Assembly: GCF_900112615.1 (NCBI RefSeq)
Contig: NZ_FOMK01000003.1
Coordinates: 434,001 to 498,000 of the forward strand
Source: Chitinophaga sp. CF118
GTDB lineage: Bacteria; Bacteroidota; Bacteroidia; Chitinophagales; Chitinophagaceae
Direction of reading: 5' to 3'
DNA length: 64,000 nt
Shown here: in pieces, positions 16,803 through 26,796 of the stretch
Position numbering within the stretch: position 1 is the stretch's first letter
Layout: each line of letters starts with the position of its first letter
The notes under the pieces: generated by a model
The model's database searches: none
Seen by the model: the letters and a program-made list of their open reading frames with translations, nothing else
What the model was told of the DNA's origin: nothing
Program-made: the position numbers and the translations under genes

Positions 16803-17016
16803 GCAAAGATAAATTCCTAATACCCAAAAAGAATGCCATTGGGGATTTGCTTTAAATATTATTGCAAAGAAAGATAAAATCTGCATGCTGCCGCGTGCTG
16901 GCAGGGAAATAATTGTTCAGATGTGAATAACTATAAAGTAGCTGATGGCTAATACGTTACGTATAAAACCCGAATGCAGAACACTTTATGAAGCATTCTG
17001 CGTCCGGTAATAAGAA

Positions 17017-17340
17017 TTATTTCAGGGGGGATTCCGGTTCTTTTTTGAAGGGATTATAGACTAAACCATCTGTAATCCCAGGCCGCACAGCCAGCTTACC
17101 CTGGCCTGTTAGCACTAAAATACGTTCCCGTTTAACAATGGTTTTCAATATTTCCTGTGTTATAGTTTTCGTCCGGCAGTGTTTTTTCTGCTCGCTGAGA
17201 GCTGTATTGCGCATACTGGATGTAGTGAAACCCGGACATACACATATTACGTTAATGCCTGTATGTAAATTCTCAATCAGCAATGTTCCTGGGAAACCCT
17301 GGAGGCAGAATAACATCACAAAAATGGGAGGGGGATACAA
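17017..17340 (-). pseudogene. Decayed short-chain dehydrogenase, C-terminal fragment
   Basis: The readable frame (107 codons) matches only the C-terminal third of an SDR. It has a VICVCPGFTTSSMRNTALS segment, the usual proline-glycine turn after the SDR active site, then a KTIVKRERILVLTGQGKL segment and a basic tail. The Rossmann fold and the Tyr-x3-Lys site are missing. The part after NTALS appears shortened and shifted relative to family members. Upstream, the reading is replaced by the promoter region of tRNA-Lys on the other strand. I read it as a remnant left by a deletion or insertion next to the tRNA. Confidence 0.7.
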
Positions 17341-17377
17341 GTATTTATAAAGTTGTTTGAAAAAAAGTTTCTAAAAA

Positions 17378-17408
17378 CTTGGAGTAAATAAAATAATTAC
17401 TATTTTTG
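17378..17408 (+). promoter_or_regulatory. Bacteroidota-type promoter of tRNA-Lys
   Basis: TTG at 17378-17380 is followed after 20 nt by TATTTTTG at 17401-17408, an exact TAnnTTTG box. The tRNA begins 26 nt later. Confidence 0.82.
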
Positions 17409-17433
17409 CACCCGCTTTGATAGAGAAGCGAAT

Positions 17434-17506
17434 GATTCCGTAGCTCAGTTGGTAGAGCAATACACTTTTAATGTATGGGTCCTGGGTCCGAGTCCCAGCG
17501 GGATCA
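17434..17506 (+). tRNA. tRNA-Lys (TTT)
   Basis: A complete 73-nt cloverleaf is visible. The acceptor is GATTCCG with CGGGATC (one G-T pair), the D arm is GCTCAGTTGGTAGAGC, the anticodon stem is ATACA/TGTAT with loop CTTTTAA (anticodon TTT), and the T arm is CTGGGTCCGAGTCCCAG. The discriminator is A, and CCA is not encoded. Confidence 0.96.
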
Positions 17507-17514
17507 CACCAAAC

Positions 17515-17545
17515 AAAAAAGTCGCGATTACTCGCGGCTTTTTTT
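17515..17545 (+). terminator. Intrinsic terminator after tRNA-Lys
   Basis: AAAAAAGTCGCG (17515-17526) pairs with CGCGGCTTTTTT (from 17533) with one G-T pair, followed by a T-run. Confidence 0.88.
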
Positions 17546-17598
17546 CATTTATGTGTAGTTGTGTATGTTTGATCCCATAATTGCGATATCCAAATCAT

Positions 17599-18465
17599 TT
17601 AATTTGTGAACGCTTTCGTATTTTCCTTACAATATTCCCAAACGGCTTTTTCATTTTTTTCAGAATAGTACTTCTCTGCTATGCTTGCCTGCTTTCTGTT
17701 CACAAAATACTTTCCGCTGCAATTGCTTACTTCGCTCGATGTGGCTAAATAAACAATTGTGTCCGCGCCTTGCTCCGGCGTTTTGAATAATGGCCTTGTC
17801 AGTTTTACAATAAAATTGAGCACAGCACCAAGATTACTTTCAACACCAAAGTTTGTTGCCACTGCTCCGGGATGAAGAGTGTTTACAGTTATGTTTTTGA
17901 TCCCTTGCTGATTTAATACTTGGCTGAGGTGTTGGGTAATCCATATCAAAAACAGTTTGGAATTTCCGTAAGCCCTTAATGGGTTATATCCTTTTTTCAA
18001 TGATAAGTCGTCAAAGTCTGGTTTTGCATTCAACTTGTGCGAATTGGATGAAACATTGATGATGCGGCCATCAGAACTGTTCTTCAGTATGTCCAATAAC
18101 AGCTCTGTCAAAAGAAAGGGTGCCAATAGATTTATTGCTATTGTCTTTTCAACTCCATCCGTCGTTATTTCCCTATCTTTTCCCATAATTCCTCCGGCGT
18201 TGTTAATAAGAACATCCAGGCGTTTATACTTTTGTTTAAAGGTATTGGCCATGCTCCGCACGTCTTTTAATGAAAACAGATTGGCCACAATCATGTCTAT
18301 TTTGTTATTACCCGTTGCGGCTTTTATTTCCTCGCAAACCTGCTCTGTTTTTTGCCGGTTGCGTCCGTGTATCACCACTGTAAACCCCCATTTTGCCAAT
18401 GCAATGGCCGCCGCCTTGCCAATTCCACCTGTTGCTCCTGTAATTAATACAATTTTATCGTTCAT
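17599..18465 (-). CDS. SDR-family oxidoreductase (retinol dehydrogenase-like)
   Basis: The 288-residue protein has all classical SDR features: TGATGGIGKA for cofactor binding near residue 10, NNAGG near 89, the catalytic Ser in NVSSNSHK, and the Tyr-x3-Lys pair in AYGNSKLF near 166. The HGRN segment after the second strand suggests NADP. The closest pattern is the retinol-dehydrogenase/WWOX-like group, acting on hydrophobic alcohols or carbonyls. It is transcribed divergently from an HxlR regulator only 75 nt away, which probably controls it. Confidence 0.9.
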   Translation of the reverse strand: MNDKIVLITGATGGIGKAAAIALAKWGFTVVIHGRNRQKTEQVCEEIKAATGNNKIDMIVANLFSLKDVRSMANTFKQKYKRLDVLINNAGGIMGKDREITTDGVEKTIAINLLAPFLLTELLLDILKNSSDGRIINVSSNSHKLNAKPDFDDLSLKKGYNPLRAYGNSKLFLIWITQHLSQVLNQQGIKNITVNTLHPGAVATNFGVESNLGAVLNFIVKLTRPLFKTPEQGADTIVYLATSSEVSNCSGKYFVNRKQASIAEKYYSEKNEKAVWEYCKENTKAFTN

Positions 18466-18504
18466 ATGTCATCCAATTTTCTACAAAGTTATTTGTTAAT
18501 TGAT

Positions 18505-18540
18505 GATACATTTGATACCAGTAACCTATAGGATACCAAT
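18505..18540. promoter_or_regulatory. Probable HxlR operator and promoter
   Basis: The word GATAC occurs three times (18505, 18514 and 18532), and a -7 box TACATTTG lies at 18507-18514. The cluster is directly before the HxlR start, within the divergent gap shared with the SDR gene. Confidence 0.5.
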
Positions 18541-18882
18541 ATGAAGGATAAAGAACTGACAATTGACCAGAAAATAAAATACGTTCAGGATACGCTGTTT
18601 GTCATTAGCGGTAAGTGGAAATTGCCGATATTGATCGCGATGAACCAGGGTTGTTACCGCTTCCGGGACATACAGCGTAGCGTGCCACCTATCACCACCC
18701 GTGTATTGTCGAGGGAGTTAAAAGATCTGGAGCAAAACAAACTGGTGATAAGGACGATTTATGAAGCATCGCCGAAAACAGTGGAATACACAGTGTCTCC
18801 TTACTGTAAAAGCCTAAAGCCCCTGGTTGATGAAATGATCAAATGGGGCCAAAATCACCGTCGGAAAATTTCGGAAAAATAA
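18541..18882 (+). CDS. HxlR-family winged-helix transcriptional regulator
   Basis: The 113-residue protein has the HxlR/DUF24 pattern: a GKWKLPILIAM helix near residue 22, the FRDIQRSVPPITTRVLSRELKDLE recognition region, and the wing ending in EYTVSPYCKSLKPLVDEM. There is no conserved N-terminal redox cysteine of the HypR/QorR type, although a Cys is present at Gly-Cys-Tyr near residue 33. Such regulators commonly respond to electrophiles or quinones and control adjacent oxidoreductases. The divergent SDR gene is the obvious target. Confidence 0.9.
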   Translation: MKDKELTIDQKIKYVQDTLFVISGKWKLPILIAMNQGCYRFRDIQRSVPPITTRVLSRELKDLEQNKLVIRTIYEASPKTVEYTVSPYCKSLKPLVDEMIKWGQNHRRKISEK

Positions 18883-19017
18883 TACTCGTTCATTCCTATC
18901 CGGTAGTATAAATGCAGTGGCGAAAACAATGTATTCCCGGCTGCCGCTATTTCTTTTGTGGTTAATCCTGCGTGAAAAAAACGATACGTATACCAAACCT
19001 GTTAGTTTTCCGGCATA

Positions 19018-19650
19018 TTATTTTTTTCTTTCAAATTCATAGGTAAGCAAGGATTTACCATTTGGTAGTATGTTTTCTTCCGAACCAATCAATTCAAACC
19101 CAAACTTTGATGCGTTGGTTTGTAAATTATCTTTGTCCACAATTTTAAAAATCTCCTTCACATATTTAATTGATTCAACTTCTGTTCGACTTACAGATTG
19201 GTTTCCATTGTTAGATTGTATTGTTATTATCAACTTAGAAGATTCACCAATGTTATTAGCAATGAATTCAAAACCTTTTTGAATGTCAATATACTCGAAA
19301 ATCAAAGCAGCCCAAACAAAATCCGCTTTTAGGAAAGATTCTTTTGAAGTTGAAATATCTGCATTTACAAGCACCAACTGTTTGATTTTTTCTCCAAACC
19401 TTTTTTGGGCTTCTTCGAGATAGGATTTGTTTACGTCTATACCGTAAACTATTTTCGTCTTGTTTATATCAATATGCTCCAATCCATTCCCGCCACTTAC
19501 ACCTAAAAACAAAGGACTTTCAGGATTATGTTTTTGTAGGTATTTATTGGTCAGATGATTCAACAACTGTGCTTGAGCCACACCCTCATGTTGCATATGT
19601 CGCTCATAATCTTCTAATGGAATTCTGTTCCAGGCATTTGTTTTATCCAT
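19018..19650 (-). CDS. Class I SAM-dependent methyltransferase
   Basis: The start is placed at the ATG at 19650 (MDKTNAWNRIPLEDYE). Another ATG lies two codons earlier, and the frame continues to a TTG at 19716. The product has about 210 residues. The motif I region is LFLGVSGGNGLEHID, with Gly-x-Gly replaced by GVSGGNG, followed by the acidic end of strand 2 (YGIDVNKSYLEEAQ). A later FVWAALIFEYID segment corresponds to motif II. The acceptor is unknown. A -7 box, TACCTTTG on the minus strand, lies at 19741-19734. The gene is AT-rich compared with its neighbours and may have been acquired. Confidence 0.82.
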   Translation of the reverse strand: MDKTNAWNRIPLEDYERHMQHEGVAQAQLLNHLTNKYLQKHNPESPLFLGVSGGNGLEHIDINKTKIVYGIDVNKSYLEEAQKRFGEKIKQLVLVNADISTSKESFLKADFVWAALIFEYIDIQKGFEFIANNIGESSKLIITIQSNNGNQSVSRTEVESIKYVKEIFKIVDKDNLQTNASKFGFELIGSEENILPNGKSLLTYEFERKK

Positions 19651-19770
19651 AATCATGAAGTGTTTTAACTGCTCAATGCTAATTTTATCTGGATATTGCA
19701 ACGTGCATAAAACCAATTACATTACCAGTTATACAAAGGTAGTTATTGTATTTTAAAATGTAAACTGTAT

Positions 19771-19817
19771 TTATAACAAAAAGACCTTGGTTAACTACCA
19801 GGGTCTTTTTGTTATAA
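19771..19817. terminator. Bidirectional intrinsic terminator
   Basis: A 21-bp stem (19771-19791 with 19797-19817, one G-T pair) with A-rich and T-rich shoulders ends the AraC gene on the minus strand. It lies 20 nt past that stop. Confidence 0.88.
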
Positions 19818-19836
19818 AGCTTACAAACGGATCTGT

Positions 19837-20733
19837 CTAATTGTGCAATCTGAACTCATTGGGCGTATAACCAACACGCTTTTTAAACAGGCGGGTAAAA
19901 TGCTGAGGATACTTGAACCCCAACTCATAGGCAATTTCATTCACTGTTTTATCGCTGCCAAAAATCTTATTTTTTGCAACGTCAATGATCTTGTTCTGAA
20001 TGTATTCCTGAGCAGATTTCCCTGTTTCTTTCTTGATCAGATCACCAAAATATTTTGCTGAAAAATGTAGTTCCTCGGCACAATAAGCCACACTTGGCAG
20101 TCCAATAGAATATGGCTTCTCGGAAGTAAAGTAACCATTTAATAATTCTTCGAATTTCTCCAATACACCTTTATTTACTGTGTCTCTGGTAATGAATTGA
20201 CGGTCGTAAAAGCGATCGCAGTAGTTCAAGAGTAACTCGATGCTGGATGCAATCACCTTCTTACTGTGCTTATCAACGGATTGTTGCAATTCCGTTTCAA
20301 TCTTTTCGAAAAGATCAAGCACGAGTTGACGCTCTTTGCCAGAGAGGTGCAAGGCTTCATTTGTATGGTAGCTGAAAAAATTGTGTTCTGCTATACTCTT
20401 TGCGAGTGAAGTTCCCAGGAGCATATCGGGATGAAATACCAGACCATGTCCTAAGGGTTGGTAGTAGTCCACCTTATTTTCTACGTCAATTACCTGTCCG
20501 GGTGAAATAAAAACCAGTGTGCCTTCCTGGTAGTCATAATACTGACGGCCATATTTTAAATCGCCACACTTTACATCTTTTAAAAAAATACAGTAAAGCT
20601 CAAAGTTCATTTTAGCCCCTGTTCTTTCCTTTGCCTTCGAAAAATCGATCACGCTTACCAGGGGATGCATGGTCTCATGGTTATTGAATGCATTGTATTC
20701 ATTAATAGACTTAAAGTTATATACCTTATCCAT
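19837..20733 (-). CDS. AraC-family transcriptional regulator
   Basis: The 298-residue protein has an N-terminal cupin-like sensor region (about 1-180) and a C-terminal double helix-turn-helix (about 195-298). The second HTH shows the family signature: the DKTVNEIAYELGFKYPQHFTR segment and KKRVGYTPNEFR. It is divergent from the aldo/keto reductase operon starting at 20988, with a 254-nt gap, and very probably activates that operon. Ligand unknown. Confidence 0.92.
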   Translation of the reverse strand: MDKVYNFKSINEYNAFNNHETMHPLVSVIDFSKAKERTGAKMNFELYCIFLKDVKCGDLKYGRQYYDYQEGTLVFISPGQVIDVENKVDYYQPLGHGLVFHPDMLLGTSLAKSIAEHNFFSYHTNEALHLSGKERQLVLDLFEKIETELQQSVDKHSKKVIASSIELLLNYCDRFYDRQFITRDTVNKGVLEKFEELLNGYFTSEKPYSIGLPSVAYCAEELHFSAKYFGDLIKKETGKSAQEYIQNKIIDVAKNKIFGSDKTVNEIAYELGFKYPQHFTRLFKKRVGYTPNEFRLHN

Positions 20734-20856
20734 AACAATCGCGTTTGCTCATTCAAATTTAAGCATAATAGTAGCGCTTAGGTTAACTCGCCGATCATTC
20801 GGTAATAGTGGTAGTAAAAGCAGGAATCTGTCTACCAATGCGCTCATTTGCAGTTC

Positions 20857-20864
20857 TACTTTTG
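20857..20864 (+). promoter_or_regulatory. Candidate -7 box upstream of the aldo/keto reductase operon
   Basis: TACTTTTG is an exact TAnnTTTG box in the divergent gap, about 120 nt before the operon's first codon. No well-spaced TTG element is seen, which would fit an activator-dependent promoter. Confidence 0.4.
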
Positions 20865-20972
20865 TGAAAATAACTCAAACATCGTTATTGGCCAACGGCA
20901 GACTCGGCTCTGGCATGAGAAAGGGAGAGATAAACCAGTTTGCTGGATAGCTGAAAGTACAAGGATTTTTAA

Positions 20973-21839
<867 letters not shown>

Positions 21840-21905
21840 TCCTGTAAATAAGAACAATTAAGATCAGCAAATGAATTCAAAATGCTAAAAACCTAAAATA
21901 CAATT

Positions 21906-22364
21906 ATGAGAGTACCTATTATCGGACTGTTTTTATTGATCATGAGTGTTCAGCTGTTGAGCGCACAAACAAAGAAATCCGCTGTTGCCAGTCAGCATTC
22001 GGAACAAGAGATCATTGACCTGTCTAAAACAAAGTGGCAATGGATGGCTGACCGGCAAACAGATTCTCTTGATGCACTTTTTAATGAAAAGGCTGTCTTT
22101 GTTCATATGGGCGGGACCATGAATAAAGAACAGGAAATGGGTACCATCAAAAGTGGGGGCATCCAATACAAGCATGCGGAAATTCTGGAAACTTCAGTGC
22201 GGTTCATTGAGAATACGGCTATCCTGCTGAACAGAATTCGTTTAACAGCAATTGTTGGTGGTAATGAGGTAATCAACCCTTTCCAGGTTACGGAGGTGTA
22301 TGTGTGGCAAGGTGACAAATGGTCCTTAGGATCGCTTTCTTTCACCCGGTTACTCAGTCAATAG
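21906..22364 (+). CDS. Exported NTF2-like (SnoaL/DUF4440) protein
   Basis: The 152-residue protein has a signal peptide ending near SAQ (residue 21). The mature part has the cone-shaped NTF2-like pattern: an initial helix (EQEIIDLSKTKWQWMADRQ), then DSLDALFNEKAVFVHMGG, and beta strands ending in VYVWQGDKWSLGS. Members bind or isomerise small hydrophobic molecules, and many are non-catalytic. It lies 66 nt after the reductase gene and is likely cotranscribed. Confidence 0.82.
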   Translation: MRVPIIGLFLLIMSVQLLSAQTKKSAVASQHSEQEIIDLSKTKWQWMADRQTDSLDALFNEKAVFVHMGGTMNKEQEMGTIKSGGIQYKHAEILETSVRFIENTAILLNRIRLTAIVGGNEVINPFQVTEVYVWQGDKWSLGSLSFTRLLSQ

Positions 22365-22400
22365 CCTTGTTACCGGAAGGAATACTCTAAAACGCCAGAT

Positions 22401-23522
22401 ATGTATAGAACAGAGAAAACCAACCTAAGGATGAACATTCTCGGGCTGCTGATTGCTGCCTCGGGAATCATTAGCGGCTGTGCTACACAGAAGCAGATTG
22501 CAGGAGGGGGGGCGCTGATGATTCAGCAGCAAGGCAGCTTTGCGGCGGGAGGAACAGTGATCACCAAACCGGGTACTTTTGATCCGGTTAAACATGGCGC
22601 TTACCAACCGGTTAATCCACCTACAGAGGGACAGACTTTACATGGAGATCACGCCTATGTATTTTATCAGGTTCCAGTGAACCCGAGAAAACTGCCGCTG
22701 GTATTCTGGCATGGTCACGGACAGTTTACCAGGACCTGGGAAACGACGCCTGACGGACGGGAAGGATTCCAGACGATATTCCTGCGGCGCAGGTTTCCGG
22801 TTTACCTGATCGACCAGCCCCGGCGCGGGCATGGTGGCCGGAGTACAGAGCCTGTAAATCTGGTGCCTGCACCGGATGATCAGTTGTGGTTTGGCATCTT
22901 CCGGTTTGGGGTATGGCCCGACTTTTATCCCGGTGTGCAATTCTCTAAAGACCCGGAGGCCTTAAATCAGTTTTTCCGCCAGGGCGCGCCTAACACCGGG
23001 CCATACAATGTTGATGTGAATACAAATGCGGTATCGGCGCTGTTCGATAAGATCGGGCCTGGCATTTTGGTTACCCACTCCCAAAGCGGAGGTTTAGGCT
23101 GGCGTACCGCGTTAAAGAATGCTAACATTAAAGCCATAGTATCTTATGAGCCGGGGGGTGATTTTGTTTTCCCTGAAGGGGAAACACCAGATTCTATTGT
23201 GCTGGGAGGGCGTACCATTAAACCGCCAACTATTCCAATGTCAGAGTTTCAAAAACTCACAAAGATACCTATAGCGATATATTATGGTGACAATATACCC
23301 AGCAGCCCAAGTACCAATCCTGGTCAGGAGCAATGGCGTGCATTTCTGGAAGTGGCCAGGAAATGGAGGGATGTAGTGAACAGGCATGGTGGTGATGTTA
23401 TCCTCGTTCATCTTCCGGAAATAGGCATACACGGCAACACTCATTTTCCATTTTCTGATTTGAATAATGTTCAAATCGCAGATCTGCTGTCGAAGTTTTT
23501 AAAAGATAAGGGGCTTGACTAA
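22401..23522 (+). CDS. Alpha/beta hydrolase lipoprotein
   Basis: The 373-residue protein has a lipobox ISGC at residues 24-27, so it is lipid-anchored outside the cytoplasm. An internal ATG at 22431 would give a shorter but still valid signal. The hydrolase core shows VFWHGHGQ (oxyanion region), YLIDQPRRGHGG, a nucleophile elbow THSQSGG near residue 226, and a C-terminal catalytic His in the IHGNTHFP segment. It resembles secreted esterases that occur beside aldo/keto reductase genes in Bacteroidota. It is the third gene of the AraC-linked set. Confidence 0.82.
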   Translation: MYRTEKTNLRMNILGLLIAASGIISGCATQKQIAGGGALMIQQQGSFAAGGTVITKPGTFDPVKHGAYQPVNPPTEGQTLHGDHAYVFYQVPVNPRKLPLVFWHGHGQFTRTWETTPDGREGFQTIFLRRRFPVYLIDQPRRGHGGRSTEPVNLVPAPDDQLWFGIFRFGVWPDFYPGVQFSKDPEALNQFFRQGAPNTGPYNVDVNTNAVSALFDKIGPGILVTHSQSGGLGWRTALKNANIKAIVSYEPGGDFVFPEGETPDSIVLGGRTIKPPTIPMSEFQKLTKIPIAIYYGDNIPSSPSTNPGQEQWRAFLEVARKWRDVVNRHGGDVILVHLPEIGIHGNTHFPFSDLNNVQIADLLSKFLKDKGLD

Positions 23523-23624
23523 GTACTTGTTAAACTACGGCAAGCTATTGGTGATAATGGGAGATTGAACTGTTGAAGTAGAAACTGAAGTGATAAAATC
23601 GTTGAGAACTAAAATGATTTGTAG

Positions 23625-25295
23625 ATGAAATTATTCAATAGAAAATTGATTACGATGTTACTGATTGCTACTGGTAATATTTGTGCTATGGCGTATGGGC
23701 AACAACAAGACAGCAGCGGCAAAGCGTTTACTGCAAAACAGGAGAGCATTGTATCCATTGCGGCATTTACTGCTAATGGCGAGCAGGCATATTTAAAAAC
23801 GGCGTTAATTAGTGGACTGGATGCGGGATTGAGCGTCAATGAGATTAAAGAGGTACTGATTCAGTTATATGCCTATGCCGGATTTCCACGTAGCCTGAAT
23901 GCTATCAACACGCTGGAAGGAGTTGTTAAAGAGCGTAAAGAGAAAGGTATAAATGATGCTGATGGAAAAGAATCATCGCCCGCTAGTTTTAAACCTTCAA
24001 AGTTTGAGTATGGTAAAGCTGTGCAGACTAAATTAACAGGCTCAACGGCAACGGGTTCAGCACAAAAATTCGTTCCGGTCATTGATACTTTTTTGAAGGA
24101 ACATCTTTTTGCTGATGTGTTTAGCAGGGATATTCTGGATTATGAAAACCGTGAGATTGCGACCATTTCCGCGCTGGCAAGTATTAGTGGTGTTGAAGGC
24201 CAATTGAGATCACACCTGAACGTGGGCAGAAACGTCGGACTTAGCGAGCTACAGTTACGGGCTATTGCTTTTATTATCGCAACAAAAGTTGGCTGGCAAC
24301 AGGGTAATATGGTATCGGGATATTTGGACGATATGTTTAAATCGCAAGATAATCGGGCGATAGCAACAGCAAATGGTGTTACTGTCAGGAAGGTTACTTT
24401 TCCGAATCGTAATATAGCTGTTGTGGGGAACTTGTTTTTTCCCGGGGATTTTGAGAAAGGCAAGAAATATCCTGCTATTCTGATCGGCCACCCTGCAGGT
24501 GGTGTAAAAGAACAGACGGCTGGTATATATGCGCAGAAACTTGCCGAACAGGGATTTATTACTTTGGCGTTTGATGCTTCCTACCAGGGGGAAAGTGGTG
24601 GTGAGCCGAGGTTCCTGGAAGATCCGGCGGTACGTGTGGAAGACTTTCGCGCAGCAACTGACTATTTGAGTACACACCCGTCAGTCGATGAGAATAGTAT
24701 TGGTGTCCTGGGAATTTGTGCAGGCGGTGGGTTTGCTATCAAAGCGGCAGAGACAGAACATCGATTAAAAGCGGTGGCAACTATAAGTATGGTCGATCTG
24801 GGACAACTTCGCCGGGAAGGTCTTGCAGGTGTTTTAAAGTCGCAAATTCAACAGCGTTTGGATGAGGTGGGAAAACAGCGTACGAAAGAAGCCAATGGAG
24901 AACCGGTTAAGTACACTAATTATGTTTTCAATTCGCCCGGGGAAATTCCAGCGGGTGCAACAGGTATGTATAAGGAGGGTTATGAATACTACAGGACTCC
25001 GCGGGGACAGCACCCTAATTCTCAGAATAAATATGTGTTTACCAGCCTCGACAAGCTCATGAATTTCTCAGCTATTGATCACGTTGAATTAATTTCTCCA
25101 CGTCCCTTGTTGCTGATCGTTGGTAAAGAAGCTGATTCACGCTATTTCAGTGATGATGCTTTTGCAAGAGCCGCTGAGCCTAAACAGCTGTTTGAGGTCG
25201 TTGGAGCTTCCCACATTGATATGTACGACAAACCTGGATACGTATCTCAAGCGGTTAACAAAATGACTGAGTTCTTTAGACAATATCTTAAATAG
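23625..25295 (+). CDS. Carboxymuconolactone decarboxylase-alpha/beta hydrolase fusion protein, exported
   Basis: The 556-residue protein starts with a signal peptide ending around AYGQ (residue 26). Two carboxymuconolactone decarboxylase-like regions follow. The first (about 38-105) has the IQLYAYAGFPRSLNAINTLEG pattern; the second spans about 155-230. From about 255 onward there is an alpha/beta hydrolase of the dienelactone hydrolase type, with nucleophile elbow GICAGG (Cys365) and a C-terminal GASHIDMYD histidine. The CMD parts lack the CxxC of AhpD. Fusion of lactone-decarboxylase-like and lactone-hydrolase-like modules suggests sequential action on one compound, but the substrate is unknown. 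Confidence 0.85.
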   Translation: MKLFNRKLITMLLIATGNICAMAYGQQQDSSGKAFTAKQESIVSIAAFTANGEQAYLKTALISGLDAGLSVNEIKEVLIQLYAYAGFPRSLNAINTLEGVVKERKEKGINDADGKESSPASFKPSKFEYGKAVQTKLTGSTATGSAQKFVPVIDTFLKEHLFADVFSRDILDYENREIATISALASISGVEGQLRSHLNVGRNVGLSELQLRAIAFIIATKVGWQQGNMVSGYLDDMFKSQDNRAIATANGVTVRKVTFPNRNIAVVGNLFFPGDFEKGKKYPAILIGHPAGGVKEQTAGIYAQKLAEQGFITLAFDASYQGESGGEPRFLEDPAVRVEDFRAATDYLSTHPSVDENSIGVLGICAGGGFAIKAAETEHRLKAVATISMVDLGQLRREGLAGVLKSQIQQRLDEVGKQRTKEANGEPVKYTNYVFNSPGEIPAGATGMYKEGYEYYRTPRGQHPNSQNKYVFTSLDKLMNFSAIDHVELISPRPLLLIVGKEADSRYFSDDAFARAAEPKQLFEVVGASHIDMYDKPGYVSQAVNKMTEFFRQYLK

Positions 25296-25303
25296 AAGTA
25301 ATC

Positions 25304-25786
25304 ATGAACCGGCTTATTGGAGCAATATTCTTACTGATGACCACTGCTCTCTATTCTTGCAATAATTTAGAAGGTGAACGTGGTGAGAATTCTAAGGTCA
25401 TATTTCCGAAAGGAGATAGGCTTATTAGTAAATATTTCACCGGCACGGCCTATTTACAAATGCTGGTGGAGTCTGATACCATCTATGATACTCAGATTGG
25501 AAATGTCACCTTTCAGCCCGGGGCAAGAAGTAATTGGCATTCGCATCCAGGGGGACAAATATTACTGATAACAAGCGGTAAAGGCTATTATCAGGAAAAA
25601 GACAAGCCAAAGCGCATAATTCGCAAAGGTGATGTTATAACATGTTCGCCTAATACAGTTCACTGGCATGGCGCAAGTTCAGATAGTGGTGTTAGTCATA
25701 TCGCTATTGGCCCAAACACAGAAAAGGGCTCAGTGGTATGGTTAGTACCTGTCACAGATGCCGAATATAATAATGGACCCCATTAA
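25304..25786 (+). CDS. Cupin-domain lipoprotein
   Basis: The 160-residue protein starts only 8 nt after the previous stop and is surely cotranscribed. The N-terminal signal ends in a lipobox around YSC (residue 19). The cupin core follows, with metal ligands in NWHSHPGGQ (motif 1) and a later histidine in TVHWHGA (motif 2). These resemble (R)-mandelonitrile lyase-like or quercetinase-like cupins found with carboxymuconolactone decarboxylase proteins. It is the last gene of the AraC-linked set. Confidence 0.85.
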   Translation: MNRLIGAIFLLMTTALYSCNNLEGERGENSKVIFPKGDRLISKYFTGTAYLQMLVESDTIYDTQIGNVTFQPGARSNWHSHPGGQILLITSGKGYYQEKDKPKRIIRKGDVITCSPNTVHWHGASSDSGVSHIAIGPNTEKGSVVWLVPVTDAEYNNGPH

Positions 25787-25962
25787 AACTGCCGGAATAC
25801 TGACCTTTATCATGGCAATGGGTGATAATAGATTCCCTTTTTATCATTCGTTGCTGGAGATTGAATTTGTAAGGATTTAATGGTTTGGCTCTGGATCTAG
25901 TCTCCTGATTTTGTCAGAATCACAGATTTTTAGTAATTTAAGATTACTCAAAATATAGTATC

Positions 25963-26796
25963 ATGGCCAGACAGGAAAGCCTGCTCAAATTCACCGGTAA
26001 ATTGGGAAATGTGATCGGTTACCGGAATAAAAAAGAATATTTATTGCGCAGCGCTCCCGCTATCGTGAGGCAAACGTCTGCTACCAAAAGAGCTGCAAGG
26101 GATTTTGGAACCGCCAGTAAAGCCGGTAAGCTTATTCGCCATGCACTGAGTGAATACCTGCTGCATTGTTACGATAGTTCATTGACTAACCGCCTGAATA
26201 AAACATTAGGTGAGGTAGTTCGTGCCGATGACAGTCACAAAGCCGGTCTGCGTGTGCCGGTAGCCGCTAATATGCAATCTTTACGTGGGTTTCGGTTTAA
26301 CAGTCATACCGGTATTGAGCACCTTTTAGCAGGCAACCCTATTATTAATAATAATAATGGAGATATCGGCATTTCATTCCCGGAAACCGTCATCAGCAAT
26401 AACAAAGCAACCCATATCATAATAAAAGCGATAGCACTGTCAGTCAATTTCGCACAGCAAACAAGCCGTCAGCTGGCAAGCGAAACGGTAGTGATCAGAT
26501 GCGGGGAAAAACAGATCCTACCTACGCTTACATTAAATCCCGATAGAAAAGATCTTACCCTCATTATGCTGGAAATACATTCTTGTTATGAGGTGAATGG
26601 TCAGCTGCATCTATGCCGGAACAGAAAAGGATCTGCACTGGATATTATTGCTGTACTACCACCAGTGGAACTGCGTACAGCAATAAAATACCGTAACAAA
26701 GCTCCCAAACTCAAGATCATTCCATCATACATCCAACCTGCCAGGTGTTCCGGTATTATGCTGCCTGTTGCCTTCAGCTCGCTGCCGGAAGGATAG
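25963..26796 (+). CDS. Hypothetical protein of 277 residues
   Basis: I do not recognise this gene with confidence. It has no signal peptide and no membrane segment. The N-terminal 60 residues are basic (TGKLGNVIGYRNKKEYLLR and nearby lysines and arginines) and recall the start of DUF6266-type proteins of Bacteroidota, a weak resemblance only. The middle has an asparagine run (NNNN), and the C-terminal half looks beta-rich with three cysteines. It stands alone behind the cupin gene with a 176-nt gap and is followed by about 415 nt without a gene. Confidence 0.6.
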   Translation: MARQESLLKFTGKLGNVIGYRNKKEYLLRSAPAIVRQTSATKRAARDFGTASKAGKLIRHALSEYLLHCYDSSLTNRLNKTLGEVVRADDSHKAGLRVPVAANMQSLRGFRFNSHTGIEHLLAGNPIINNNNGDIGISFPETVISNNKATHIIIKAIALSVNFAQQTSRQLASETVVIRCGEKQILPTLTLNPDRKDLTLIMLEIHSCYEVNGQLHLCRNRKGSALDIIAVLPPVELRTAIKYRNKAPKLKIIPSYIQPARCSGIMLPVAFSSLPEG

